From positions 1-27,839 of the forward strand of contig CAZHGN010000018.1 of NCBI GenBank assembly GCA_964532155.1: DNA of 27,839 nt, written 5' to 3'. Position 1 is the first letter of the stretch; every line of letters starts with the position of its first letter. Source of the DNA: HGM11416 sp964532155 (GTDB taxonomy: Bacteria; Bacillota; Clostridia; Christensenellales; Borkfalkiaceae). Below the pieces are notes generated by a model. It searched no databases and was not told the DNA's origin. It saw only the letters and a program-made list of their open reading frames with translations. Below are positions 6,873 to 13,761 of this stretch, one piece after another. Made by a program: the position numbers and the translations under genes.

Positions 6873-7783
6873 CGCACGAATTTATCGTTAGCGGCGGAAA
6901 AATGCGATTGGACGTATTCCTTTCGAAAGAGGGCGATCTATCGCGCTCGCACGCAAAAAAACTCGTGGATGAAGGCGCGGTAACCGTCAACGGTAGGCAA
7001 GAAAAGGCGAGCTTTACCGTTTCGGACGGAGATAAAGTAGTTGCCGTCATCGAGCCGCCAAAGCCCTTGGACGTTCGCCCCGTCGATATTCCGATCGATA
7101 TTATTTATCAAGACGACGACCTTGCGGTAATAAACAAGCCGCAAGGGCTTACCGTTCACGCAGGCTGCGGTACGGACGAAAACACGCTCGTCAACGCCTT
7201 GCTTTACAGGCTCGACAAACTCAGCGGAATAAACGGAGTTGTTCGCCCGGGAATAGTTCACCGTATCGATAAAGACACCTCGGGTATTCTTCTCGTCGCG
7301 AAAAACGACAAAGCGCACCTTTCGCTTGCCGACCAAATAGAAAAAAAGACGTGCAAAAGGTGCTATTACGCACTACTGCACGGCAATTTGAAAGAGGATA
7401 GCGGACGAATAGACACGCTTATCGACCGCTCGCCGAAAGACCGCACCGCGTTTGCCGTTAGCAAAACAAAAGGCAAAAGAGCCGTTACCGATTACACGGT
7501 GGTAAAAAGATACGGCGATTATACCCTTGCGGAATTCTCACTTTTAACAGGCAGAACGCACCAAATACGAGTGCACGCAAAGCATCTCGGGCACCCGGTA
7601 GTCGGCGATCCGCTATACGGACCGAAGAAGCAGCCGTTCAAACTAAACGGTCAACTGCTGCACGCCTATAAAATAACGTTTACGCATCCGACGACGGGCG
7701 AGCAAACGACCTTCTACGCGCCCCTCCCCGATTATTTCGACGAAATACTTAAAAAACTCGAGCGCAAACAAACCGACAAATAG
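6869..7783 (+). CDS. RluA/RluD family 23S rRNA pseudouridine synthase
   Basis: Enzymes of this family turn uridines in rRNA or tRNA into pseudouridine. The 304-residue protein has an N-terminal S4 RNA-binding domain (about residues 11-60, with MRLDVFLSK and VTVNGR) and the RluA catalytic domain (about 78-290). The domain contains the motif HRIDKDTSGILLVAK (131-145) with catalytic Asp134, and later GRTHQIRVHAKHLGHPVVGDPLYG. The S4 plus RluA layout and the place directly after lspA match RluD-like YlyB of Bacillus. The start overlaps the lspA stop by four bases. The exact target uridines cannot be read from sequence. Confidence 0.92.
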   Translation: MTHEFIVSGGKMRLDVFLSKEGDLSRSHAKKLVDEGAVTVNGRQEKASFTVSDGDKVVAVIEPPKPLDVRPVDIPIDIIYQDDDLAVINKPQGLTVHAGCGTDENTLVNALLYRLDKLSGINGVVRPGIVHRIDKDTSGILLVAKNDKAHLSLADQIEKKTCKRCYYALLHGNLKEDSGRIDTLIDRSPKDRTAFAVSKTKGKRAVTDYTVVKRYGDYTLAEFSLLTGRTHQIRVHAKHLGHPVVGDPLYGPKKQPFKLNGQLLHAYKITFTHPTTGEQTTFYAPLPDYFDEILKKLERKQTDK

Positions 7784-7811
7784 CCGATAACGGACTTATA
7801 GCCCGATTTAC

Positions 7812-7837
7812 GGCGCCGCCGATTTACAAACGGCGCC
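7812..7837 (+). other. GC-rich hairpin after the pseudouridine synthase gene
   Basis: GGCGCCG (7812-7818) pairs with CGGCGCC (7831-7837) around a 12-base loop. A direct repeat of CGATTTAC precedes each arm region. There is no T tract, so termination here would be weak. The 3' arm lies between the two boxes of the proposed glnS promoter. Confidence 0.4.
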
Positions 7838-7850
7838 TAAAGCGTATAAG
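7823..7850 (+). promoter_or_regulatory. Possible sigma-A promoter of glnS
   Basis: TTTACA (7823-7828) and TATAAG (7845-7850) are separated by 16 bases; each box has five of six consensus bases. The start would be near 7857. No T-box leader is visible in the short remaining leader. Confidence 0.4.
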
Positions 7851-7921
7851 GCGCAAACACGCCGACAACGCTAAATCGGCCACTATCACAAGGAATAAAT
7901 TTTTTCTCTCGGAGATTACAT

Positions 7922-9553
7922 ATGGAAGAAGCAAGAAATTTTATTGAAGACATCATCAACGAAGAACTCGCCGAGGGCAAGGTAACCGAGGTTCACACTC
8001 GTTTTCCGCCCGAGCCGAACGGTTATCTGCATATAGGACATGCAAAGTCTTTGTGCTTAAACTTCGGCACAGCCGAAAAATACGGCGGCAAGTGCAACCT
8101 GTTCTTCGACGACACCAATCCCTCCAAAGAAAAAACCGAATTTGTCGACGCGATAAAAGCCGACATCGAATGGTTGGGTTTTAAGTGGCACGAAATTCAT
8201 TACGCATCCGACTTTTTCGACGTGATATACGAGCTTGCCGTAAAGCTTATTAAGGACGGCAAGGCTTACGTTTGCGACCTTTCCGCCGAAGAAATAAGAA
8301 ATACTCGCGGAACGCTTACCGAGCCCGGCACCGAAAGCCCCTACCGCAACAGATCGATCGATGAGAACTTAAAACTTTTCACCGAAATGAAAGAGGGCAA
8401 GTATGCCGACGGCGAAAAAGTTCTACGCGCAAAAATAGATATGGCTTCGCCTAATATCAACATGCGCGATCCGGTAATTTACCGCGTATTGCACGCAACG
8501 CATCACCGCACGGGCGATAAGTGGTGCATCTATCCCATGTACGATTATGCGCACCCCATTTGCGACTCGATGCAAGGCGTTACGCACTCCCTTTGCACTC
8601 TCGAATTCGAGGATCACCGTCCGCTTTATAATTGGGTAGTCGAAAACACGCAGGTTGCGCACAAGCCGCGCCAAATCGAATTTGCAAGGCTTAACATAAC
8701 AAACACCGTTATGAGCAAGCGCTATCTTAAAAAACTCGTCGAGGACAAAGCTGTTACCGGTTGGGACGATCCGCGCATGCCTACTCTTACAGGGCTTCGC
8801 GCACGCGGCATTCCCGCTCAAGCGCTTAAAAACTTCTGCGAAGCAGTCGGCGTGGCAAAAGCCAATTCCGAAATAGAATCGGGCTACCTCGAGCATTTCG
8901 TTCGCGACTATTTAAACGAGCACGCCCAAAGAGCAATGGCGGTAATAAACCCCATTAAGGTAGTAATAGAAAATTACGAGGGCAGCGAAACGCTTACTTT
9001 CGATTGCATGCCCCAAACCGAAAACGGCCCCAAACGCGAAATCACTTTTTCAAAAGAACTGTATATCTCGGCAGAAGACTTTTCGGACAATCCGCCGCCT
9101 AAATTTTTCCGTCTAAAACCGGACGGCTACGTTCGTCTTAAAAACGCGTACATTATTAAATGCGAAAGAGTCGAATACGCCGAAAACGGTACTATAGACC
9201 GACTTATTTGTTCATACCTCCCCGAATCGAAGAGCGGAAACGACCTTTCGGGACTCAAGGTGAAAGGAACCATTCAGTGGGTTGACGCGGCTAACTGCGA
9301 AGACGTTACCGTCAAAAAATACGATTATCTGCTTAAAGACGCCGAATACGCAAACCAAGATTTTTCTGAGAGAATGAACTACGACAGCGTTCACGAATTC
9401 GTCGGAAAAGCGGAAAAATATTTTGCAAACGTCGCCGACGGCGAATGCTTCCAACTTTTGCGCATAGGATATTATAAGAAACTCACCGAAAACGGCAAGA
9501 CCGTTCTTTCGGAAATTACGTCGCTTAAGGATACCTATAAGCCGACGAAATAA
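7922..9553 (+). CDS. glnS: Glutaminyl-tRNA synthetase
   Basis: GlnRS is a class I aminoacyl-tRNA synthetase that charges tRNA-Gln with glutamine. The 543-residue protein has the ATP-binding motif HIGH (37-40) within PPEPNGYLHIGHAKS, the GlnRS/GluRS segment FFDDTNPSKEKTEFVD and the KMSKS-type loop VMSKRYLKKLV (MSKR 264-267). The beta-barrel anticodon-binding half occupies about 330-540. PEPNGYLHIGHAK is typical of GlnRS rather than bacterial GluRS. GGAG lies seven bases before the ATG. Many Bacillota make Gln-tRNA only through GatCAB, so the gene suggests that the direct route exists here. It is probably monocistronic. Confidence 0.96.
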   Translation: MEEARNFIEDIINEELAEGKVTEVHTRFPPEPNGYLHIGHAKSLCLNFGTAEKYGGKCNLFFDDTNPSKEKTEFVDAIKADIEWLGFKWHEIHYASDFFDVIYELAVKLIKDGKAYVCDLSAEEIRNTRGTLTEPGTESPYRNRSIDENLKLFTEMKEGKYADGEKVLRAKIDMASPNINMRDPVIYRVLHATHHRTGDKWCIYPMYDYAHPICDSMQGVTHSLCTLEFEDHRPLYNWVVENTQVAHKPRQIEFARLNITNTVMSKRYLKKLVEDKAVTGWDDPRMPTLTGLRARGIPAQALKNFCEAVGVAKANSEIESGYLEHFVRDYLNEHAQRAMAVINPIKVVIENYEGSETLTFDCMPQTENGPKREITFSKELYISAEDFSDNPPPKFFRLKPDGYVRLKNAYIIKCERVEYAENGTIDRLICSYLPESKSGNDLSGLKVKGTIQWVDAANCEDVTVKKYDYLLKDAEYANQDFSERMNYDSVHEFVGKAEKYFANVADGECFQLLRIGYYKKLTENGKTVLSEITSLKDTYKPTK

Positions 9554-9627
9554 GTCAAACGGCGCAGACGTTACCGCACGCACGGTCGATTTTAGGTCGG
9601 TTTAGTCAAATTTAAGATATTTTTTAC

Positions 9628-9655
9628 CGATTTTAATTAAATCGTGAGTTTTTTT
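9628..9655 (+). terminator. Weak terminator after glnS
   Basis: CGATTT (9628-9633) and AAATCG (9639-9644) form a six-pair A/T-rich stem, followed by TGAG and seven T. The stem is poor, so the call is tentative. Confidence 0.4.
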
Positions 9656-9667
9656 GATTAAATCGTA

Positions 9668-9696
9668 TTGACAAAACGCGCGCGTGGTATTATAAT
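9668..9696 (+). promoter_or_regulatory. Perfect consensus sigma-A promoter of the CvpA-like gene
   Basis: TTGACA (9668-9673) and TATAAT (9691-9696) match both consensus boxes exactly with a 17-base spacer. The start near 9703 gives a leader of about 58 bases. The TTG of the -35 box happens to open a longer frame, but it is not a start codon. Confidence 0.92.
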
Positions 9697-9760
9697 TATT
9701 ATAAGCAAGGCTAATAATATTATAGCTTTGCAAACGGCGAAAGCCGAAAAGAAGGTCTTT

Positions 9761-10474
9761 ATGTATTGGATTGCTGATATTCTTATGCTCGTTTTTGTCG
9801 GGGTGCTTTTGTACCGCGGCATCAAGCGCGGCTTAACGAACACATTTTTAACGCTGATAACGGCGATACTCTGGATCGTACTCGCCATCGGCGTTTCGTT
9901 TGCGCTCGTTTTCTTCGTTCTGAAACCGCTCGGCGTTATGCAAGACGTTTCAAACGCATTCCTCGGCGCAGGCAACGAATTGTATTCTTTCCTCGGTTCG
10001 CTCGGCATTACGGGAATTGCACTGCCCGAAATCGAGGCAATAGATATTTTTGCAGGCGTGGGCTTCGAATCGGTTGAGCTGACCGGATATATTATCGCTC
10101 AGTACCTCGGCTATCTGTTGTTCTTCGTACTTTTCTTCATTCCCCTGTATATATTCTTCTTGTGGGTAGGTAAAAAGTTCGAGCAGTTCGTGGCTTGGAT
10201 AAGAGGTCGCAACGGATTCCTTCGCGTTATAGGCAGTATTCTCGGCGGACTGGTCAACGGCGCCATTGCTTGCGTAATCGTGCTCGGTGTTTATTGGCTC
10301 GTTAGCGCCCTCGACGGCAGCGGTCTTTTCTCCTATACCAACGAGGTATTGCGTGCCGCCCCCATCTCGGGCATCATTTACGAGCATAACCCTCTATATT
10401 CGATACTCGGCGGACACGGCAATCTCGCCGAAACAGTCGGCAGCCTCATCAGCGGCGACTTCCTTAAAAAGTAA
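9761..10474 (+). CDS. CvpA-like integral membrane protein
   Basis: The 237-residue product starts with an N-terminal hydrophobic hairpin (ADILMLVFVGVLLYRGIKRG, then a second helix about 30-54). Two further hydrophobic stretches follow, at about 111-136 and 158-183, around the segment IRGRNGFLRVIGSILGGLVNG. This arrangement resembles the CvpA/colicin V production family of membrane proteins, whose molecular role is still poorly defined. The ATG at 9761 has GAAGG five bases upstream. The last 38 codons, the stop codon and the terminator are present a second time at 11894-12069. The first copy is the intact one, since its reading frame and membrane helices run unbroken. Confidence 0.75.
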   Translation: MYWIADILMLVFVGVLLYRGIKRGLTNTFLTLITAILWIVLAIGVSFALVFFVLKPLGVMQDVSNAFLGAGNELYSFLGSLGITGIALPEIEAIDIFAGVGFESVELTGYIIAQYLGYLLFFVLFFIPLYIFFLWVGKKFEQFVAWIRGRNGFLRVIGSILGGLVNGAIACVIVLGVYWLVSALDGSGLFSYTNEVLRAAPISGIIYEHNPLYSILGGHGNLAETVGSLISGDFLKK

Positions 10475-10532
10475 TCCTTTATCCAATAAAATCAAGCGGG
10501 AGTAGTTTTACCCCCGCTTTTTGTTTGCCGTA
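10357..10532 (+). repeat. 176-bp perfect direct repeat, copy A (3' end of the CvpA-like gene plus terminator)
   Basis: By base-by-base comparison this stretch equals 11894-12069 without a mismatch. It covers 38 sense codons, the stop codon and the terminator of the CvpA-like gene. Sequence outside both ends is unrelated between the copies. The repeat brackets a 1361-base insert (10533-11893). Confidence 0.95.
10494..10526 (+). terminator. Terminator of the CvpA-like gene
   Basis: AAGCGGG (10494-10500) pairs with CCCGCTT (10513-10519) around a 12-base loop, and five T begin at 10518. The same terminator occurs again at 12031-12063 in copy B. Confidence 0.75.
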
Positions 10533-10620
10533 AATATGAAAGCTTTCTTTATGCGCAGAATTATGCTTTTTCCGTTCCTCTTTGTTTATCTTTTTATATT
10601 TTTTCCGACCCATTTGACGA

Positions 10621-10725
10621 TTATTCATTTTTGCGCCATACAAAATCGCTAATAAAAAACGCAAAAACGGCGCGAGAATGAAGCGCCACCAAAAAGGTTT
10701 GCCTTACCTTTGGATAGCCTATCAT
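10621..10725 (-). CDS. Possible 34-residue small protein
   Basis: The frame starts with ATG at 10725 and has a strong Shine-Dalgarno, AGAGGTG, five bases upstream (10731-10737 on the plus strand). It encodes a small hydrophobic/basic peptide beginning MIGYPKVRQTFLVALHS and ending DFVWRKNE. No family is recognised. A hairpin, AAACGTG-loop-CACGTTT (10741-10761), lies in front of it. The support is the ribosome binding site only. A second, basic frame overlaps it without a ribosome binding site. It lies between the HTH regulator (same strand) and copy A of the repeat. Confidence 0.35.
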   Translation of the reverse strand: MIGYPKVRQTFLVALHSRAVFAFFISDFVWRKNE

Positions 10726-10740
10726 AACCGCACCTCTTTT

Positions 10741-10761
10741 AAACGTGAAACTTGCACGTTT
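10741..10761 (-). other. Hairpin upstream of the possible small gene
   Basis: AAACGTG (10741-10747) and CACGTTT (10755-10761) are perfect inverted copies with a seven-base loop. It lies three bases beyond the AGAGGTG motif on the minus strand. It could affect initiation, or act as a weak terminator for transcription coming from the HTH gene. Confidence 0.4.
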
Positions 10762-10844
10762 TAACGCTTTTTCGGACACCTATAAAAATTTTTAGTCAAT
10801 GGCTTGAAAGTAGGTCCGCATGTAGATCGTTACGTAGAGTATTA

Positions 10845-10862
10845 AAAAAGATTGCTCAATCC
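10845..10862 (-). terminator. Weak terminator overlapping the stop codon of the HTH regulator
   Basis: On the minus strand GATT-GAGC-AATC, with an outer G-T pair, forms a short stem that includes the TGA stop and is followed by six T. The stem is short, so the call is tentative. Confidence 0.35.
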
Positions 10863-11467
10863 TTAGTTAACACTTTTTTCTGCCAAGTTTTTTTATTGCA
10901 TTTCGGGCAACGCATGCGCCTCGTTCTGCCCCAATGCGCCGACATAAATACACTTTTATATGAGGGAACGTATTTATGCCCGCATTCGGCGCACTCATAA
11001 TAACCTGCCGTTTGCTCGATTTTTATCGCGTAGCCAATCCCCATAACAAACGGAACAACGCCCATAACGATAAGGACGATTCTCAACCAATCCTCCATTT
11101 CAACGAACGAAGCGATAAATATGAGCGCTATAAAAATCACCGAGACCGTCGGGCCTATAAAAAACTCTAAAGACAATAATCTTTTGTCCGCATCTTGCTT
11201 TTCTTTTATTACTTCAAGCAAGTTTTTTTCTAACTCTTTGTTATAATTTTCCATCGTAATTACCTCACCACTTAATAAATCATTTACTGTAATACCGAGA
11301 ATATCACACAACTCAAGCATTATCGAAGAATCGGGTAACGATAAACCCCGCTCCCATTTAGATATTGCTTTATCGGTAATATTCAACTTTTCAGCCAACT
11401 GCATTTGCGTTAATTCTTTATTCTTTCTGCATTCGGCAATGAATTTTCCGATTTTGATCTGGTCCAC
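10856..11467 (-). CDS. XRE-family HTH regulator with two membrane helices and a C-terminal zinc ribbon
   Basis: The 203-residue protein has an N-terminal helix-turn-helix (about 5-65, with KIGKFIAECRKNKELTQMQLAEKL and ISKWERG). A helical linker follows, then two hydrophobic helices (about 103-122 and 128-148) and a zinc-ribbon-like end with CAEC (159-162) and CPKC (187-190). Family members with this layout are common in Clostridia and are thought to be membrane-anchored repressors; the signal they sense is unknown. I chose the GTG at 11467. It restores the usual start (M/V)DQIKIGKF and has AAAGGAGG six bases upstream. An in-frame ATG at 11527 would add 20 odd residues encoded by a tandem repeat. 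The gene sits alone in the insert between the two repeat copies. Confidence 0.85.
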   Translation of the reverse strand: MDQIKIGKFIAECRKNKELTQMQLAEKLNITDKAISKWERGLSLPDSSIMLELCDILGITVNDLLSGEVITMENYNKELEKNLLEVIKEKQDADKRLLSLEFFIGPTVSVIFIALIFIASFVEMEDWLRIVLIVMGVVPFVMGIGYAIKIEQTAGYYECAECGHKYVPSYKSVFMSAHWGRTRRMRCPKCNKKTWQKKVLTKD

Positions 11468-11542
11468 ATGCAACCTCCTTTCGCTTTTTGGTCCACATGC
11501 AACCTCCTTTCGCTTTTTGGTCCACATGCAACCTCCTTTCGC
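11461..11542 (-). repeat. Three tandem copies of a 29-bp unit holding Shine-Dalgarno and start codon
   Basis: Units occupy 11461-11489, 11490-11518 and 11519-11542, the last lacking five bases. Each contains, on the minus strand, AAAGGAGG, then TTGC and the overlapping codons ATGTG. Because 29 is not a multiple of three, only the GTG of the gene-proximal unit and the ATG of the distal unit share the regulator's frame. The middle ATG (11498) and the proximal ATG (11469) would give short out-of-frame peptides of 26 and 19 residues. All copies are identical. Confidence 0.95.
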
Positions 11543-11546
11543 ATAC

Positions 11547-11552
11547 AGTATA
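11547..11552 (-). promoter_or_regulatory. -10 box of the HTH regulator
   Basis: On the minus strand TATACT stands here, with only a weak -35 (TGTACT, 17 bases upstream). A start near 11540 would place the first ribosome binding site of the triplicated unit almost at the mRNA 5' end. Confidence 0.5.
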
Positions 11553-11576
11553 GCAGTTATTTTTAATAAAGTACAC

Positions 11577-11615
11577 CTACCGTTGGTTTAGTGAGGCAAT
11601 GTAAACCGATGGTAG
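11577..11615. other. Long hairpin upstream of the HTH regulator
   Basis: A 14-pair stem (11577-11590 with 11602-11615, two of the pairs G-T) closes an 11-base loop. No T tract follows on either strand. It lies about 25 bases upstream of the regulator's -10 box. It could be an operator dyad, an element end or a structured RNA; no known class is recognised. Confidence 0.5.
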
Positions 11616-11697
11616 AGCCTAGTACTAGATGAATTACGTCTATCTTTAGATAAATTGTACCACAAAATCCCACTTTTTTCAATATATTCACGACGGC

Positions 11698-11893
11698 CTA
11701 CGTAACGTTCGTAAAGAATGCTTCTAAAGAAAAAGGTCTGACACATAACGTATCAAACCTATGCTTTTTATCATAATCCAGAGTTAAATCATAATCGCCC
11801 AGCTTATTTACCTTGAAGCCGTTCTTTTTATATTCGGTATAATCGAACGCTTCCAATTCGTTAATCGCAAGTTTATGAAATTCATAAAAATTA
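11698..11893 (-). pseudogene. 3' remnant of an unknown gene, cut off at repeat copy B
   Basis: On the minus strand an open frame of 65 codons ends with TAG at 11698-11700. It encodes an orderly, soluble-looking protein piece with FHKLAINELEAFDYTEYKK, KLGDYDLTLDYDKK and CVRPFSLEAFF. There is no start codon with a ribosome binding site. Six codons past the junction with the 176-bp repeat at 11893/11894 the frame meets a stop. It therefore looks like the C-terminal end of a gene whose beginning was lost. The family is not recognised. Confidence 0.5.
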
Positions 11894-11894
11894 C

Positions 11895-12011
11895 GCCCCC
11901 ATCTCGGGCATCATTTACGAGCATAACCCTCTATATTCGATACTCGGCGGACACGGCAATCTCGCCGAAACAGTCGGCAGCCTCATCAGCGGCGACTTCC
12001 TTAAAAAGTAA
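11895..12011 (+). pseudogene. Truncated duplicate of the CvpA-like gene (last 38 codons)
   Basis: The segment encodes the same C-terminal end (APISGIIYEHNPLYSILGG onwards) and stop as the intact gene ending at 10474. No start codon, ribosome binding site or membrane part precedes it, so it cannot be functional. Its terminator (12031-12063) is intact. Confidence 0.9.
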
Positions 12012-12030
12012 TCCTTTATCCAATAAAATC

Positions 12031-12063
12031 AAGCGGGAGTAGTTTTACCCCCGCTTTTTGTTT
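12031..12063 (+). terminator. Duplicated terminator in repeat copy B
   Basis: This has the same stem AAGCGGG/CCCGCTT and T tract as at 10494-10526. Confidence 0.7.
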
Positions 12064-12149
12064 GCCGTATTTTTTTGTCCTTTAATCATTTTTTCTGTCG
12101 CCCCCTAACGTTTGACAAAAAACAAAATCGGTTCGTTTACGAAACGAAA

Positions 12150-12330
12150 GAAAAAACAACGCGGCAAAAACAAGCTCCGCTTCGCCACTCCTCACTCTTC
12201 ACTTTTCTCGGTTCCCTCCGAGAAAAAGACGGCGGCACGAGCCGACTGAAGGAGAATGCGCGTTAGTAAACTAACTATAAAACCGCCTATAAGTCGATTA
12301 TCGGCATGTTTTGCCTGAATTACAACCAAA
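12150..12330. repeat. Degenerate dispersed intergenic repeat, copy 2
   Basis: No gene is visible between 12070 and 12395. GCCGACTGAAGGA, GCGCGTT and TATAAGTCGATTATCGGCA occur in the same order and at similar spacing as at 178-241, preceded in both places by a TTCACTT-type stretch. A small hairpin, TTCGTTT-ACG-AAACGAA, lies just before (12132-12148). Confidence 0.5.
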
Positions 12331-12395
12331 AACAGCAAGTCCGCCCGCCTTACACATTAGGCGTATTTTGCCATTACTTAAACCAAAACCGAACG

Positions 12396-12434
12396 AAAAA
12401 AACCGCAAGTCCAAACGGGCTTGCGGCTTTTTTA
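12396..12434 (-). terminator. Strong terminator of tuf (end of the str cluster)
   Basis: The arms CCGCAAGTCC (12403-12412) and GGGCTTGCGG (12417-12426) pair with one G-T around a four-base loop. On the minus strand a run of T follows the stem. It lies 16 bases after the tuf stop codon. An A/T-rich flank on each side may make it work in both directions. Confidence 0.9.
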
Positions 12435-12449
12435 AACGCTGTGCGTTAA

Positions 12450-13670
12450 TTACTTAATGATAGAAGCAACTACGCCGGAACCAACGGTTCTGCCACCTTC
12501 ACGGATAGCGAAACGGAGACCTTCTTCGATAGCGATCGGGGTGATCAACTTAACGGAGATAGTAACGTGGTCGCCGGGCATTACCATTTCAACTCCCTCG
12601 GGAAGTTCGATGGAACCGGTAACGTCGGTAGTTCTGAAGTAGAACTGAGGACGATAGTTGTTGAAGAACGGAGTATGACGGCCGCCTTCTTCTTTGGTCA
12701 ATACGTAAACTTGACCGGTGAACTCGGTATGAGGATGAATGGAACCGGGTTTAGCGATAACTTGTCCTCTTTCGACGTTCTTTCTGTCGATACCACGGAG
12801 AAGTGCGCCGACGTTGTCGCCCGCTTGAGCTTCGTCAAGGAGCTTACGGAACATTTCGAGACCGGTGATAACGGTATTGGTCTTTTCGTCTTTGAGACCT
12901 ACGATTTCAGCAGGATCGCCAACTTTAGCTACACCACGCTCAACACGACCGGTAGCAACGGTACCACGACCGGAGATCGTGAATACGTCCTCTACAGGGA
13001 GAAGGAAGGGCTTGTTGTCCTCTCTCTCGGGGCTGGGGATGTAAGAGTCAACTGCAGCCATGAGGTCGAGAATGCACTTGCACTCGGGAGCAGCGAGAAT
13101 TTCATCGTTAGGAGCGTCGGAAGAAGCTTTTTCGAGAGCCTTAAGAGCAGAACCGCAGATGATGGGGGTCTTGTCTCCGGGGAATCCGTATTCGTTAAGA
13201 AGATCTCTAACTTCTTCTTCAACGAGCATAACGAGCTCTTCGTCGTCAACCTGATCGCACTTGTTCAAGAATACGACAATGTAAGGAACGCCAACCTGAC
13301 GAGCGAGCAAGATGTGCTCTCTGGTCTGGGGCATCGGACCGTCGGTAGCAGCAACAACGAGGATAGCACCGTCCATTTGAGCAGCGCCGGTGATCATGTT
13401 CTTAACGTAGTCGGCGTGGCCCGGGCAGTCAACGTGAGCATAGTGACGATTGTCGGTCTGATACTCAACGTGAGCGGTGTTAATCGTAATACCTCTTGCC
13501 TTCTCCTCGGGTGCTTTATCGATTTCGTCGTATCTCATTTTCTGAGCGTCACCCTTACAAGCAAGAACCATGGTGATAGCTGCGGTCAAAGTAGTTTTAC
13601 CGTGATCTACGTGGCCGATGGTACCAATGTTTACGTGCGGCTTACTTCTGTCGAATTTTGCCTTTGCCAT
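12450..13670 (-). CDS. tuf: Elongation factor Tu
   Basis: EF-Tu carries aminoacyl-tRNA to the ribosome as a GTP complex. The 406-residue protein shows the G1 motif GHVDHGKT (about 19-26), G2 region RGITINTAHVEY, G3 DCPGHADYVKNM and G4 NKCD. Domains 2 and 3 then follow to GGRTVGSGVVASIIK. It is about ten residues longer than the Bacillus protein because of an insert around LEKASSDAPNDEILAAPEC in the G domain; such inserts are known in clostridial EF-Tu. GGAGG lies ten bases before the ATG. It is the last gene of the cluster, 91 bases after fusA. That gap holds two small hairpins but no T-tailed terminator on this strand. Confidence 0.98.
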   Translation of the reverse strand: MAKAKFDRSKPHVNIGTIGHVDHGKTTLTAAITMVLACKGDAQKMRYDEIDKAPEEKARGITINTAHVEYQTDNRHYAHVDCPGHADYVKNMITGAAQMDGAILVVAATDGPMPQTREHILLARQVGVPYIVVFLNKCDQVDDEELVMLVEEEVRDLLNEYGFPGDKTPIICGSALKALEKASSDAPNDEILAAPECKCILDLMAAVDSYIPSPEREDNKPFLLPVEDVFTISGRGTVATGRVERGVAKVGDPAEIVGLKDEKTNTVITGLEMFRKLLDEAQAGDNVGALLRGIDRKNVERGQVIAKPGSIHPHTEFTGQVYVLTKEEGGRHTPFFNNYRPQFYFRTTDVTGSIELPEGVEMVMPGDHVTISVKLITPIAIEEGLRFAIREGGRTVGSGVVASIIK

Positions 13671-13761
13671 AATTTTGTTTCCTCCAAGAATGTTTTTAAT
13701 AATTTTTTAATTTATTTTTTATTACGCTTTCGCGTTTTTTACTTATCCGATTTTATCGGAA

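Larger units (their letters stand above)
11894..12069 (+). repeat. 176-bp perfect direct repeat, copy B
   Basis: This is the second copy of the block 10357-10532, identical over 176 bases. Its left junction abuts a truncated gene fragment. Its right junction leads into a T-rich stretch and the intergenic region before the tuf terminator. Confidence 0.95.

Noticed and set aside
7784..7921. Possible T-box or riboswitch leader of glnS
   Set aside because: The leader is too short, and no T-box sequence, specifier loop or antiterminator pair is visible.
9668..9760. TTG-started extension of the CvpA-like protein
   Set aside because: It coincides with the perfect -35 box TTGACA, and the ATG at 9761 has a proper ribosome binding site.
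10479..10664. Basic Lys/Arg-rich 61-codon frame on the minus strand
   Set aside because: It has no ribosome binding site and runs through the terminator of the CvpA-like gene. The composition reflects A-rich DNA.
11469..11527. ATG at 11527 as the start of the HTH regulator
   Set aside because: It would add 20 residues encoded only by the tandem repeat. The GTG at 11467 gives the usual family start with ideal spacing. It is kept as a possible alternative start in the findings.
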